The translations under genes were made by a program, and so were the position numbers. The notes under the pieces are model-generated. The model worked only from the letters and a program-made list of their open reading frames with translations, did no database searches and was not told the origin of the DNA. Positions 33,327 to 41,596 of a stretch of 64,000 bases of DNA are shown here, piece by piece. Each line of letters begins with the position of its first letter. Position 1 is the first letter of the stretch. Source of the stretch: Motiliproteus sp036960175 (GTDB lineage: Bacteria; Pseudomonadota; Gammaproteobacteria; Pseudomonadales; Balneatricaceae); the NCBI GenBank assembly GCA_036960175.1, contig JBALWH010000017.1, positions 26,522-90,521 on the forward strand, in the 5' to 3' direction.

Positions 33327-33794
33327 TTACCGCCCAACCCTTGCTAGATTGTTGTCAAGTTGCAGGCGCAGTCTCTGCTCATCGGCCGGGATAGTGGCTA
33401 TTCTGCCCGGCGTTCCATCGGGGGATACGAATATCGCTACTCCATCCCGCAGATTGTGCTGGCGTGCAAACGTCTGCCCCTGAGGCGTTCCTAGGTCGGC
33501 CACCACAAACACCATTCGATCTTCATAGTCACCCCGGACTGCGTTAAGGCGATTGAGCGCATCGCCGCCGGCCGGGGAATAGCTTTCGAACCCCAGTACC
33601 AATGACGGCCGACCCTGGCCGATAACGGACAGATCTGCGCTCATGGGATTCATCATGGATTGGATAGTGATAAAGATGCCTGCGGACAAGGCGACGATAA
33701 CAGCGAAGGGAATACCAATCCGTTTAAGCATGTGATTAAGTGCTCTCCCAAGAACAAGACTCTGGTTTAGGGCCATACCCTCCAAGGCCGGCAT
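33327..33794 (-). CDS. Membrane-anchored thioredoxin-fold protein without CxxC
   Basis: 155 residues. A single membrane anchor (FAVIVALSAGIFITIQSM, residues about 29-47) is followed by a periplasmic domain of thioredoxin-like pattern: PSLVLGFESYSPAGGDALNR, MVFVVADLGTPQGQTFARQH and VAIFVSPDGTPGRIATIPAD. The place of the redox motif has no cysteines at all, so it cannot be a dithiol oxidoreductase. The ATG at 33794 has GAGG nine bases upstream; a start at 33731 (MLKRIGIP) is also possible. Role unknown. Confidence 0.6.
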   Translation of the reverse strand: MPALEGMALNQSLVLGRALNHMLKRIGIPFAVIVALSAGIFITIQSMMNPMSADLSVIGQGRPSLVLGFESYSPAGGDALNRLNAVRGDYEDRMVFVVADLGTPQGQTFARQHNLRDGVAIFVSPDGTPGRIATIPADEQRLRLQLDNNLARVGR

Positions 33795-33915
33795 GGCTGT
33801 TGTCCTCTTATGGCACTAATTTCGCCCATGAGTTCCAAAGTTTTTTGGGTCGAGAAACGGGGTGGTCAGATCTTGCCTTATGCCTGCACAGGAGCAAGCG
33901 GTGGATTGGTAACGC

Positions 33916-34101
33916 TCACTGCGCAGTGAAGGTCATGGGTGCTGCCCATTGTCTTGTAGGCTGATAAGTTTTGCCCGAACGACCGTTTCTGGTCGATTCC
34001 CTCCAAATATAAAGTTCTGATCCATTGAACTCACGCTGCAAAGCGGCCACTCGTTGGTTAAGTCGGAGCCTGTAGCGGTCAAGCCAAATCAGATACCCCA
34101 T
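33916..34101 (-). CDS. Possible small protein, uncertain
   Basis: A 61-residue frame with plausible composition (YLIWLDRYRLRLNQRVAALQ, then FNGSELYIWRESTRNG), divergent from the next plus-strand gene. No good ribosome-binding site is seen and no family is recognised. It could also be a fragment of a lost gene. Confidence 0.25.
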   Translation of the reverse strand: MGYLIWLDRYRLRLNQRVAALQREFNGSELYIWRESTRNGRSGKTYQPTRQWAAPMTFTAQ

Positions 34102-34228
34102 GAAGCCACGCGGGCGCTTACTTTTTGGGGGCGCATAACTTTGGGTTATAGGCGCTATAAGATAGCTTTATTGGGACGTCTTCCTGGATTTGATTATTCT
34201 GATAACCAGGTCATAGGAGGTCCTGCTC

Positions 34229-34624
34229 ATGTCTAGTATCGTGTCGCTACCGAGTACACCCCATCTTGTTTTCCAAGGGCTGCATGCCGTTGCTGATGTG
34301 CAGACACCAGAACATCATCCCTCCGAGCGCCCGTTGATGTCGGTCACCGAGGCTTCAGTGAGCTTCAGCCCAGAGGCCCGTGCTCTAAACGAAGGCGGGA
34401 TCGAGATTATTCCCGCCGAGTCAAAAGAAGTCTTGCTTGCGAGCCGCGGCAGCCAACTGGCTCTGGACATCTATACTCGCATCGACGAGACCACTGAAGA
34501 GATGCTGGATATTGAATCCGAGGACAGTGCTGAGGAAGGCAGCACTGACGACACTGATCGCTATGACGTAACGAACCAGGTTGGTATACGAGCTTTCAGC
34601 CGGATTATCTACGGCCTGTCGTGA
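34229..34624 (+). CDS. Acidic protein of unknown function
   Basis: 131 residues, low in aromatic residues. The second half is strongly acidic (DETTEEMLDIESEDSAEEGS) and it ends RAFSRIIYGLS. AGGAGG nine bases before the ATG is among the strongest ribosome-binding sites in this part of the window, so it is very likely translated. There is no signal peptide or membrane segment. The N-terminal half contains SVSFSPEARALNE, a pattern also seen in small motility-linked proteins, but I would not assign a function. Confidence 0.65.
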   Translation: MSSIVSLPSTPHLVFQGLHAVADVQTPEHHPSERPLMSVTEASVSFSPEARALNEGGIEIIPAESKEVLLASRGSQLALDIYTRIDETTEEMLDIESEDSAEEGSTDDTDRYDVTNQVGIRAFSRIIYGLS

Positions 34625-35049
34625 GTGAGGCATGCGTTACCCTTTTCACCATTGTCGGGTTGCTCTCCCCTTGCACGCCTTCCGTAGAGGGGGGGCTGGC
34701 CGACAGAAATAGCTCGCCTATAAAACGAGTCTCTACAGTCAGAGACGTTCCTTCGCCAGGCCGTTGTCGAACCATAGGCTAAACCGTTCGGGCGGTAAGG
34801 CTGCCGCCTGGATAATAGCGGAGCGTATGGCTGCTTTGTCGGGAGGAAAGGATCAGATCTTGCGTTTTTCTCGCTTAAGGGAGCTTTTTGAGGTTGGTGG
34901 TGCGTGCTAACAGCCCTCCCTGCTAGGTATTGGCTGAGCGCCTGACTTGGATTGCTGAAAAAGAAATAATTTTTGGATTTAATATGGGCTTAAGTTCGAA
35001 CTAGCGAGGTTGTTGAGAGCGTTGTTGTCGTTATAACTAATTGATTTAA
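34625..35049. other. Gap before tRNA-Pro
   Basis: About 425 bp with no recognisable gene. It holds a small inverted repeat GTCTCT/AGAGAC (34729-34746). It lies on the 3' side of the tRNA gene, where integrated elements are often found, but no integrase or duplicated tRNA end was seen. Confidence 0.4.
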
Positions 35050-35126
35050 TGGTCGGCGTGAAAGGATTTGAACCTTCGACCCCATCCTCCCGAAGGATGT
35101 GCGCTACCAGGCTGCGCCACACGCCG
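35050..35126 (-). tRNA. tRNA-Pro, anticodon CGG
   Basis: Reads on the minus strand as a full cloverleaf. The acceptor stem CGGCGTG/CACGCCG has the C1-G72 pair typical of bacterial tRNA-Pro. The anticodon stem CATCC/GGATG encloses loop TTCGGGA (anticodon CGG, G37). The T arm has TTCAAAT, the discriminator is A, and CCA is encoded. It decodes CCG. Confidence 0.96.
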
Positions 35127-35135
35127 ATTTAAAAA

Positions 35136-35165
35136 AGAATAGCCACAATTCCCCTAAAGCGACAA
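35136..35165 (-). promoter_or_regulatory. Promoter of tRNA-Pro
   Basis: On the minus strand TTGTCG (35160-35165) and TATTCT (35136-35141) are 18 bases apart and lie about ten bases before the mature 5' end of the tRNA. Confidence 0.6.
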
Positions 35166-35245
35166 TTTTTATACGGAATTATTATTACCCTGCGGTGCCG
35201 CTTGCGCCTATAATCGGCGCTCTTTTTTTTGGCTGGTTTTTATTC

Positions 35246-35848
35246 GTGGAATTTATACAGATCCCTCCTTTGCAGCCGTTGCTTACGGCTTCTGGTTTAT
35301 CCTTTTTGCTGGTCTTTCTAGCGGAATTTGGCGATAAGAGTCAGCTGGTCTGTATGACTCTGGCGGCCCGTCATCGTCCCTGGCCGGTGCTGGCGGGGGC
35401 TGTCATTGCTTTCGCCCTGCTTAACCTGTTGGCGGTGATGTTTGGCGCTACCGTGGCGCATTGGCTGCCGCCGTTCTGGATAGCTATCGCTGTGGCGTTG
35501 CTGTTTACGCTGTTTGGTATTCAGGCGTTGATGAGTCATGAGGACGATGAGGAAGAGCTGGTGCAGCGCTCGGTACGGAGCTTGTTTGCGACCGCGTTTG
35601 TGCTGATTTTTGTGGCGGAATTTGGCGATAAGACACAGTTGGCCGTTGCTGGGCTAAGTGCGGCGCAGCCCCCGGTGGCGGTCTGGTTGGGTTCGACTCT
35701 GGCCTTGCTGGCGACGTCTGCGCTGGGTGTGGTGCTGGGGCGCACCTTGCTGCAGCGTTTGCCGTTGAGCTGGTTGCATCGGGGGAGTGGGGTGCTGTTT
35801 TTGCTGATGGCGGCGACGGCGTTCTATCAGAGCACGACTGTCGCCTGA
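35246..35848 (+). CDS. GDT1/UPF0016-family cation exporter
   Basis: 200 residues and six membrane helices in two inverted repeats, each opened by the signature E-x-G-D-K-(S/T)-Q: EFGDKSQ (residues 27-33) and EFGDKTQ. Members such as TMEM165, Gdt1 and bacterial MneA move Mn2+ or Ca2+. The acidic loop HEDDEEE between the halves is typical. The frame is open back into the tRNA gene; a GTG at 35246 gives the family length and follows a TATAAT box at about 35211. Confidence 0.85.
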   Translation: MEFIQIPPLQPLLTASGLSFLLVFLAEFGDKSQLVCMTLAARHRPWPVLAGAVIAFALLNLLAVMFGATVAHWLPPFWIAIAVALLFTLFGIQALMSHEDDEEELVQRSVRSLFATAFVLIFVAEFGDKTQLAVAGLSAAQPPVAVWLGSTLALLATSALGVVLGRTLLQRLPLSWLHRGSGVLFLLMAATAFYQSTTVA

Positions 35849-35861
35849 TTCCTGTCTGCGT

Positions 35862-36599
35862 TTAGCCCATCAAACTGAAGCATAGCGGCAGCATAATGGC
35901 GGTGAAGACGCCGGTAAGTCCCATTGCCAGGCTGGAAAAAGCGCCGGCTTTGGGGCTGATCTCGAAGGCTCTGGCGGTGGCAATGCCGTGGCCGTTCATG
36001 CCCATCACAAAGCCCATCACGCGATCATCTTTGCAGTTTAACCAGCGACTGATAAGCGGCGTAAATACCGAGCCGACGACGCCGGTGACCGCGACAATGC
36101 CGACCGCTAGCTCGCCGATACCGCCCAGTATTTCTGCCAGGCTCACCGCGATCGGAGCGGTGACGGATTTCGGTGCCAGGGATAGTAGCACCGCGACGTC
36201 TGCGCCCATGGCCCAAGCGATGGCGACCGAGAGGCCTGCGGCTAGTGGTGCGCCGATCAGTAAGGTTAGGGTGATCGGGATGAATAGCTGCCGTATATTA
36301 TGGAATTGCAGGAACAGCGGGATTGCCAGAGCGACGGTGGCGGGCCCCAGCAGAAAGCTGATCCAGCGAGCGCCCGCGAAGTAGTCCTGATAGTTGATGG
36401 GCATCAGTGTGATCAAGACAACCAGTATCAGTCCGCTGGAAACAATCGGTGGTAGCCAGGCTGGATGCTTGAGACGGTTGAATATCCAAATGCCGATTTG
36501 AAACGCCATCAGTGTCATGGCTACGGGCAGCAGCGGGGTTGATGCTAAATGCAGAATCAGGCCCGTTAATGTCTCGGTGAGATGGTTAAGCAGCTCCAT
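35862..36599 (-). CDS. lrgB: LrgB/CidB-family membrane protein
   Basis: 245 residues with seven to eight membrane segments. The family core is visible: GPATVALAIPLFLQ, SLAPKSVTAPIAVSLAEILG and MGMNGHGIATARAFEISPKA. LrgAB/CidAB-type pairs modulate murein hydrolase activity and cell death and, in some bacteria, transport pyruvate or glycolate. It starts three bases after the lrgA stop codon, with its ribosome-binding site GGAG inside the end of lrgA, so the two are translationally coupled. Confidence 0.93.
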   Translation of the reverse strand: MELLNHLTETLTGLILHLASTPLLPVAMTLMAFQIGIWIFNRLKHPAWLPPIVSSGLILVVLITLMPINYQDYFAGARWISFLLGPATVALAIPLFLQFHNIRQLFIPITLTLLIGAPLAAGLSVAIAWAMGADVAVLLSLAPKSVTAPIAVSLAEILGGIGELAVGIVAVTGVVGSVFTPLISRWLNCKDDRVMGFVMGMNGHGIATARAFEISPKAGAFSSLAMGLTGVFTAIMLPLCFSLMG

Positions 36600-36602
36600 G
36601 AT

Positions 36603-36947
36603 CTACAGCTCCTTTCTTTTAATCAGCCAGTTCATCAGTAGCAGGCTGATGACGATGCTGAGCAGTGAGCCGATTAAAATCGCGCTCAACAGCGGTAACC
36701 ACTGTCCGTGCATGCGCTCTCCCAGGAAGAACAAGCCAACTCCGCCGGGTAGTAGTAATAATGTCAGTTGTGAGATCAGTGTCTGGCTGGTGCGCTCCAG
36801 TTCGATGCTGACGCCGGCGCGGATCATCAGGAAGACAAATAACAGCAACATGCCTATAACGCTGCCGCTGATCGGTATGTCGGTGAGGTAGTGGAGGGAT
36901 TCCCCCAGTGCCCAGAACACCATTATTTGAGCCAGCGCGTAAACCAT
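36603..36947 (-). CDS. lrgA: CidA/LrgA-family holin-like protein
   Basis: 114 residues with four membrane helices. The motif DIPISGSVIGMLLLFVFL (residues about 24-41) is the family's conserved PG(S/P)xxGMxL segment, and PGGVGLFFLGE is its second mark. It is the first gene of the lrgAB pair. The ATG at 36947 has AGGA seven bases upstream and is preferred to an upstream frame extension of 18 residues. Confidence 0.92.
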   Translation of the reverse strand: MVYALAQIMVFWALGESLHYLTDIPISGSVIGMLLLFVFLMIRAGVSIELERTSQTLISQLTLLLLPGGVGLFFLGERMHGQWLPLLSAILIGSLLSIVISLLLMNWLIKRKEL

Positions 36948-37139
36948 GGGTGATTCCTGTGAGTCGTGTACAGAGGCAGTAATGGGGCGGATGCTAGGCA
37001 AAAGCGTTACTTAATACAATAGAGCATTGGCTTCTACCTGTTCGGTAACTCGTTCGGCTAATTGCCAACTGTGGCTGGTATGGGTAAAGTGGCGGCGAAT
37101 TTATTGCCATACTATCCGTACAGCACAGCTACTCGATTT

Positions 37140-38249
37140 ATGATGACTCCGATAGAACGTTACCGCCTGGATCTGCAGCGCGAAGATTTTCAATACGACC
37201 CTTCTCAAGAGATGGCCGTTAAGCATCTGCAGCGTTTGTTTGATGATTTACTGGCACGGCGAAACCGTCCTCAGCCCAAGTTGATTGAGCGTATTGGTCT
37301 GCGTTTCAAAAAGCCTCCGGTGGAGATGGTGCAGGGTTTGTATTTCTGGGGTGGTGTCGGTCGTGGCAAGACCTATCTGATGGATACCTTTTACGACAGC
37401 CTGCCGTTTTCCCAGAAGATGCGCACCCACTTCCATCGCTTTATGCAGCGGGTGCATGTTGAGCTGACGTCGCTGGAAGGTGAGAAAAACCCTCTTGATA
37501 TAGTCGCGGGCCGTTTCGCAGCAGAGGCCGATATCATCTGTTTCGATGAGTTCTTCGTTTCGGATATTACCGATGCGATGATTCTGGGCAGGTTGATGGA
37601 AAAGCTGTTCGGTCATGGTGTGGTGTTGGTGGCAACCTCCAATATCATCCCAGACGGGCTTTATGAGAACGGTCTGCAGCGCCAGCGTTTTCTACCGGCC
37701 ATTGCCATGCTTAACAAGTGTACCGATGTGGTCAATGTCGATGGTGGCGTGGATTATCGTTTACGGGCGCTGGAGCAGGCTGAGCTTTACCATTGCCCTC
37801 TAGACGGGGAGGCAGATGCCAGCCTTAATCGCAGCTTTGAAAGTCTGGCGCCAGATCTGCGTGAGGCGATTAACGGTGAGGTCATTGATATTAATGGTCG
37901 CCCTATTCATACCCGCCGTTGCTGTGAAGATGTGGTCTGGTTTGATTTTGGCGAGCTGTGCGATGGCCCCAGAAGCCAGAACGACTACATCGAGATCGGC
38001 AAGCTTTATCATGCAGTATTGATCTCGGATGTGCCGGTTTTGGGTGGCGAAAGAGATGATCAGGCTCGGCGTTTTGTTAACCTGGTGGATGAGTTTTATG
38101 ATTCCGGGGTAAAGCTGATCTTGTCTGCTGATCCCGAGTTGCGCGATCTTTATATGGGGGGGCGCTTGGAGTTTGAATTTCAGCGCACTACCAGTCGTCT
38201 GCTGGAAATGCAGTCTCAGGAGTATCTTGCCAGAGAGCACAGAGCTTGA
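37140..38249 (+). CDS. zapE: Cell division ATPase ZapE (AFG1-like)
   Basis: 369 residues, like Escherichia coli ZapE. Walker A is GGVGRGKT (71-78); Walker B is ICFDEFFVSDITDAMILG; the sensor segment is LVATSNIIPDGLYENGLQR; and the end EFQRTTSRLLEMQSQEYL is typical. ZapE associates with FtsZ at late constriction and is related to mitochondrial AFG1. The start MMTPIERYRLDL fits the family length, although the ribosome-binding site is poor. It precedes the rplM operon, a common arrangement in gammaproteobacteria. Confidence 0.95.
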   Translation: MMTPIERYRLDLQREDFQYDPSQEMAVKHLQRLFDDLLARRNRPQPKLIERIGLRFKKPPVEMVQGLYFWGGVGRGKTYLMDTFYDSLPFSQKMRTHFHRFMQRVHVELTSLEGEKNPLDIVAGRFAAEADIICFDEFFVSDITDAMILGRLMEKLFGHGVVLVATSNIIPDGLYENGLQRQRFLPAIAMLNKCTDVVNVDGGVDYRLRALEQAELYHCPLDGEADASLNRSFESLAPDLREAINGEVIDINGRPIHTRRCCEDVVWFDFGELCDGPRSQNDYIEIGKLYHAVLISDVPVLGGERDDQARRFVNLVDEFYDSGVKLILSADPELRDLYMGGRLEFEFQRTTSRLLEMQSQEYLAREHRA

Positions 38250-38381
38250 CTCTGTGTGGGTCGCGGAACTAAGCGTCTTGCTATCAGTGTGTTAGGTTTT
38301 GTTTTGCCTTTTCTGCTGGCGTTGTATTCTCTGTCTAAGGTCAGTTTTTTTGCAGGTGCAAAAGAAAGTTCTAATTAGGGC

Positions 38382-38410
38382 TTAACAATTGATCAGCCAA
38401 TACCTATAAT
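38382..38410 (+). promoter_or_regulatory. Promoter of rplM-rpsI
   Basis: TTAACA (38382-38387) and TATAAT (38405-38410) are 17 bases apart, followed by a GC-rich discriminator ACGCCG. That is typical of a strong, stringently controlled ribosomal promoter. Confidence 0.75.
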
Positions 38411-38565
38411 ACGCCGTCCTTTTCTGGAGGGTTCTGTCATTCGTGCAGTGTCCTGAAGTCCGAAAAGGGATGTACGTTGTTACCTCGAATACGTAGTTGG
38501 TAACAACCAATAATTATAGGAAACGCCGAATCTTTAGGGTTCGGGGAAGATTAAAGGCAAAATCA
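38411..38565 (+). promoter_or_regulatory. Structured mRNA leader of rplM
   Basis: An untranslated leader of about 150 bases. It contains a perfect 9-bp inverted repeat GTTGTTACC (38476-38484) and GGTAACAAC (38499-38507), then a smaller CCGAA/TTCGG stem near the ribosome-binding site. In Escherichia coli the rplM-rpsI operon is repressed by L13 binding its leader; this hairpin is a candidate site (inference). Confidence 0.55.
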
Positions 38566-38994
38566 ATGAAAACTGTAAGCACCAAGCCTGCTGACGTAAA
38601 GCGCGAGTGGTTTGTCGTTGACGCAGAGGATAAAACTCTGGGTCGTCTGGCAACTGAAATCGCCCGTCGTCTGCGTGGCAAGCATAAAGCTGAATATACT
38701 CCTCATGTTGATACTGGCGATTACATCGTCGTGGTTAACGTTGAGAAAGTACGTGTTACTGGTAACAAGGCCAAGGATAAGCAGTACTATCGTCACACTG
38801 GTTACCCAGGTGGTCTGCGCTCTATTTCTTTCGAGCAGATGATCAAACAAGCTCCTGAGCGCACTCTGCAGTTTGCTGTTAAGGGTATGCTTCCTAAGGG
38901 TCCTTTGGGTCGTGCTATGTTCGCCAAGCTGAAAGTATACGCTGGCACTACGCATCCTCATGCGGCACAGCAACCTCAAGAACTGAACATCTAA
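38566..38994 (+). CDS. rplM: Ribosomal protein L13
   Basis: 142 residues, the same length as Escherichia coli L13. The sequence MKTVSTKPADVKREWFVVDA, then GRLATEIARRLRGKHKAEYT and PKGPLGRAMFAKLKVY, is diagnostic. It is an early-assembling large-subunit protein. The start has AAAGG eight bases upstream; a longer upstream frame is not used. It forms an operon with rpsI 13 bases downstream. Confidence 0.98.
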   Translation: MKTVSTKPADVKREWFVVDAEDKTLGRLATEIARRLRGKHKAEYTPHVDTGDYIVVVNVEKVRVTGNKAKDKQYYRHTGYPGGLRSISFEQMIKQAPERTLQFAVKGMLPKGPLGRAMFAKLKVYAGTTHPHAAQQPQELNI

Positions 38995-39007
38995 AGGACG
39001 GCGGATA

Positions 39008-39400
39008 ATGTCTACAACTCAATACTACGGTACCGGTCGTCGTAAGACTTCCACTGCTCGTGTCTTCCTGAAGCCTGGCACTGGCGCTATTACTATCAAC
39101 AAGCGCACCATCGAAGCTTACTTCGGTCGTGAAGTGGCGCGTATGATCGTTCGTCAGCCATTAGAACTGACTGAACTGACTGACAAATTTGACATGAACA
39201 TCACCGTTGCTGGTGGTGGTAGCTTTGGTCAAGCTGGCGCTATCCGTCACGGTATCACCCGTGCACTGATGGTGTATGACGAGACTTTGCGTCCTGTTCT
39301 GCGTAAAGCGGGCTTCGTTACTCGTGACTCTCGTATGGTTGAGCGTAAGAAGGTCGGTCTGCGTAAAGCGCGTAAGAAGCCTCAGTTCTCCAAGCGTTAA
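39008..39400 (+). CDS. rpsI: Ribosomal protein S9
   Basis: 130 residues. YYGTGRRKTSTARVFLKPG at the N-terminus, and the basic tail ending RKARKKPQFSKR whose last residues reach the P-site tRNA. It is preceded by AAAGGACGG. Codon use is strongly biased to highly expressed choices (CGT, GGT, CTG). The operon ends at the terminator just downstream. Confidence 0.98.
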   Translation: MSTTQYYGTGRRKTSTARVFLKPGTGAITINKRTIEAYFGREVARMIVRQPLELTELTDKFDMNITVAGGGSFGQAGAIRHGITRALMVYDETLRPVLRKAGFVTRDSRMVERKKVGLRKARKKPQFSKR

Positions 39401-39425
39401 TTTTAACGTTGCAGAAATTATCAAA

Positions 39426-39458
39426 GCGTCTGTCCCTTCGGGATAGGCGTTTTTTTTT
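39426..39458 (+). terminator. Rho-independent terminator of rplM-rpsI
   Basis: A ten-pair stem with a short TTC-type loop (CTGTCCCTTCGGGATAG core) is followed directly by nine T. It lies 25 bp after the rpsI stop. Confidence 0.9.
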
Positions 39459-39608
39459 GCCAGAAAAGACCTAGGGTATTGTTGGGCGGGCTTTTGTATT
39501 GTCTTTTTCGCTTGATGATCTCGTGTGTTTTTGTCGCTATTGCCGTTATTTATTAGGGTTTGTGTTTAGGTAGTTCGTCTAATGCAGTGCAAAAAAGCGC
39601 TAATTACC

Positions 39609-39637
39609 TTGTAAGAATAGGGTAATAACCTTAAAAT
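39609..39637 (+). promoter_or_regulatory. Possible promoter of petABC
   Basis: TTGTAA (39609-39614) and TAAAAT (39632-39637) with a 17-base spacer. An ATTACC/GGTAAT inverted repeat overlaps the -35 region (39603-39625) and could be an operator. The remainder of the 340-bp gap holds the rpsI terminator only. Confidence 0.45.
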
Positions 39638-39740
39638 TCACGGCAATTTTTTTTGGCTCAGAATTCTATTTTTTGAATTCATGACGGTAGACTAAGTGGC
39701 GTTTTTACCACGAGGAAAGCCGGTTATTGGGGGAAACTTA

Positions 39741-40337
39741 ATGAGTAATGAAGGCGTAAATAAAGGACGCCGTCGTTTCTTGGTGGCGTCTACTTCTGCA
39801 GTTGGTGCAGTAGGTGCTATCGGAGCAGCGGTTCCTTTTGTGGCTTCGTGGAATCCTAGCGCGAAAGCTAAAGCGGCAGGCGCTCCGGTGACTGCTGATA
39901 TAAGCAAGCTGGAACCCGGTCAGCAGATGATCGTAGAGTGGCGCGGTAAGCCAGTCTGGGTCGTTCGTCGTACCGCAGAAGCACTGGCAAATCTTGAGAA
40001 GTTGGAAGGCTTTTTGGCTGATCCTGCTTCCGAAAAGCCACAGCAACCTAGCTATGTTCCAAAAACAGCGGCTCGCGCCCTGAGGCCGGAATATGGTGTG
40101 ATGACAGGTATCTGTACACACTTGGGTTGTTCTCCAGGCTATCGGCCAGAAATTGCACCAGAAGATTTGGGTGCTGATTGGTTGGGTGGGTTCTTCTGTC
40201 CTTGTCATGGATCCAAATTCGACCTGTCTGGTCGAGTGTACAAAGGGGTTCCTGCACCGACTAACTTGGTGATTCCTCCCCATTCGTACGTGGACGATAA
40301 CATCATCAATATTGGTGTAGATCAGGAGACCACATAA
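39741..40337 (+). CDS. petA: Ubiquinol-cytochrome c reductase, Rieske iron-sulfur subunit
   Basis: 198 residues. A twin-arginine type N-terminus (GRRRFLVASTSAVGA) doubles as the membrane anchor. The 2Fe-2S cluster ligands are Cys125 and His127 in CTHLGC and Cys153 and His156 in CPCHGS; Cys130 and Cys155 form the stabilising disulfide. The subunit carries electrons from ubiquinol to cytochrome c1. The start at 39741 follows GGGGGAAAC; an earlier frame start is rejected. Its stop overlaps the petB start by one base. Confidence 0.97.
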   Translation: MSNEGVNKGRRRFLVASTSAVGAVGAIGAAVPFVASWNPSAKAKAAGAPVTADISKLEPGQQMIVEWRGKPVWVVRRTAEALANLEKLEGFLADPASEKPQQPSYVPKTAARALRPEYGVMTGICTHLGCSPGYRPEIAPEDLGADWLGGFFCPCHGSKFDLSGRVYKGVPAPTNLVIPPHSYVDDNIINIGVDQETT

Positions 40338-41596
40338 TGGGTAATCCGAATAGAAGTAAAGCCGAAAAAGGCTTGATGCGTTGGGTTGACGATCGTTTGG
40401 CAGTAACCCAAGCGTGGGAAGATCACCTAAGCAAATACTATGCTCCGAAGAACTTTAACTTTTGGTACTTCTTCGGTTCGTTGGCCATGTTGGTGCTGGT
40501 TAACCAGCTGCTGACAGGTGTTTGGCTGACTATGAGTTATAACCCTTCTGCAGAAGGAGCTTTCGCTTCTGTAGAATACATCATGCGTGATGTGGACTAC
40601 GGTTGGTTGCTGCGTTACCTGCACTCGACTGGTGCTTCTGCATTCTTCGTGGTGGTTTACCTGCACATGTTCCGCGGCCTGATGTACGGTTCTTACCGTA
40701 AGCCTCGTGAGCTGATCTGGATCTTCGGTATGGCAATCTACCTGGTGCTGATGGCAGAGGCCTTCATGGGCTACCTGCTGCCATGGGGCCAGATGTCTTA
40801 CTGGGGTGCTCAGGTTATTATTTCTCTGTTCGGTGCGATTCCAGTGGTAGGTGAAGACCTGCAGCAGTGGATCCGTGGTGATTACCTGATTTCTGGTATC
40901 ACTCTGAACCGTTTCTTCTCTTTGCACGTGATCGCGTTGCCAATCGTGCTGCTGGCTTTGGTTGTGCTACACATCCTGGCATTGCACGAAGTGGGTTCTA
41001 ACAACCCTGACGGTATCGAAATCAAGCAGAACAAAGACGAAAAGGGTATTCCTCTAGACGGTATTCCTTTCCATCCTTACTACTCCGTCAAGGATATTGT
41101 CGGTGTGGTGGTGTTCTTGTTTGTCTTCTTGCTGGTTGTGTTCTTCTTCCCAGAAGGTGGCGGTTATCTCATTGAAGCGCCGAACTTCGAGCCGGCGAAT
41201 CCGTTGAAGACGCCTGATCACATTGCGCCCGTTTGGTACTTCACACCGTTCTACGCCATGTTGCGTGCGGTCACCTACCCGCTGTTCGGTGTAGATGCGA
41301 AGTTCTGGGGTGTTGTTGTTATGGGGGCAGCCATCGCCATACTGTTCGTGGTGCCTTGGTTGGATCGTAGCCCGGTTAAATCCATGCGCTACAAGGGCAT
41401 GATTAGTAAGGTTTGGTTAGCGATATTTGCAGTTAGCTTTGTCCTTCTGGGTGCTTGTGGTGCGTTGCCACCATCTGATCAGCCTTCTTGGTTGGCTCCG
41501 CTGACAACTCTGCTGTATTTCGTGTTTTTCCTGGCGATGCCTTTCTACACTCGCATGGAAAAAACTAAACCCGTACCAGAGAGGGTTACAGGCTAA
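40337..41596 (+). CDS. petB: Cytochrome b of the bc1 complex
   Basis: 419 residues with eight membrane helices, full-length cytochrome b rather than the split b6/IV form. The two b-hemes are held by His pairs in YLHSTGASAFFVVVYLHMF and SLHVIALPIVLLALVVLHIL. The quinol site motif PPW/PEW equivalent appears as APVWYFTPFYAM (residues about 297-308), close to the usual PEWY segment. Start and stop each overlap the neighbours by one base (TAATG), so the three subunits are translationally coupled. Confidence 0.98.
   Translation: MGNPNRSKAEKGLMRWVDDRLAVTQAWEDHLSKYYAPKNFNFWYFFGSLAMLVLVNQLLTGVWLTMSYNPSAEGAFASVEYIMRDVDYGWLLRYLHSTGASAFFVVVYLHMFRGLMYGSYRKPRELIWIFGMAIYLVLMAEAFMGYLLPWGQMSYWGAQVIISLFGAIPVVGEDLQQWIRGDYLISGITLNRFFSLHVIALPIVLLALVVLHILALHEVGSNNPDGIEIKQNKDEKGIPLDGIPFHPYYSVKDIVGVVVFLFVFLLVVFFFPEGGGYLIEAPNFEPANPLKTPDHIAPVWYFTPFYAMLRAVTYPLFGVDAKFWGVVVMGAAIAILFVVPWLDRSPVKSMRYKGMISKVWLAIFAVSFVLLGACGALPPSDQPSWLAPLTTLLYFVFFLAMPFYTRMEKTKPVPERVTG

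Noticed and set aside
33092..33337. 81-codon minus-strand frame
   Set aside because: No start signal, and it overlaps the end of the neighbouring gene; more likely decayed sequence.
34625..35049. Integrated element at tRNA-Pro
   Set aside because: No integrase, no duplicated tRNA 3' end and no foreign gene content were found.
35099..35245. N-terminal extension of the GDT1-family gene
   Set aside because: It would run through the tRNA-Pro gene and its promoter; the family length is met from the GTG at 35246.
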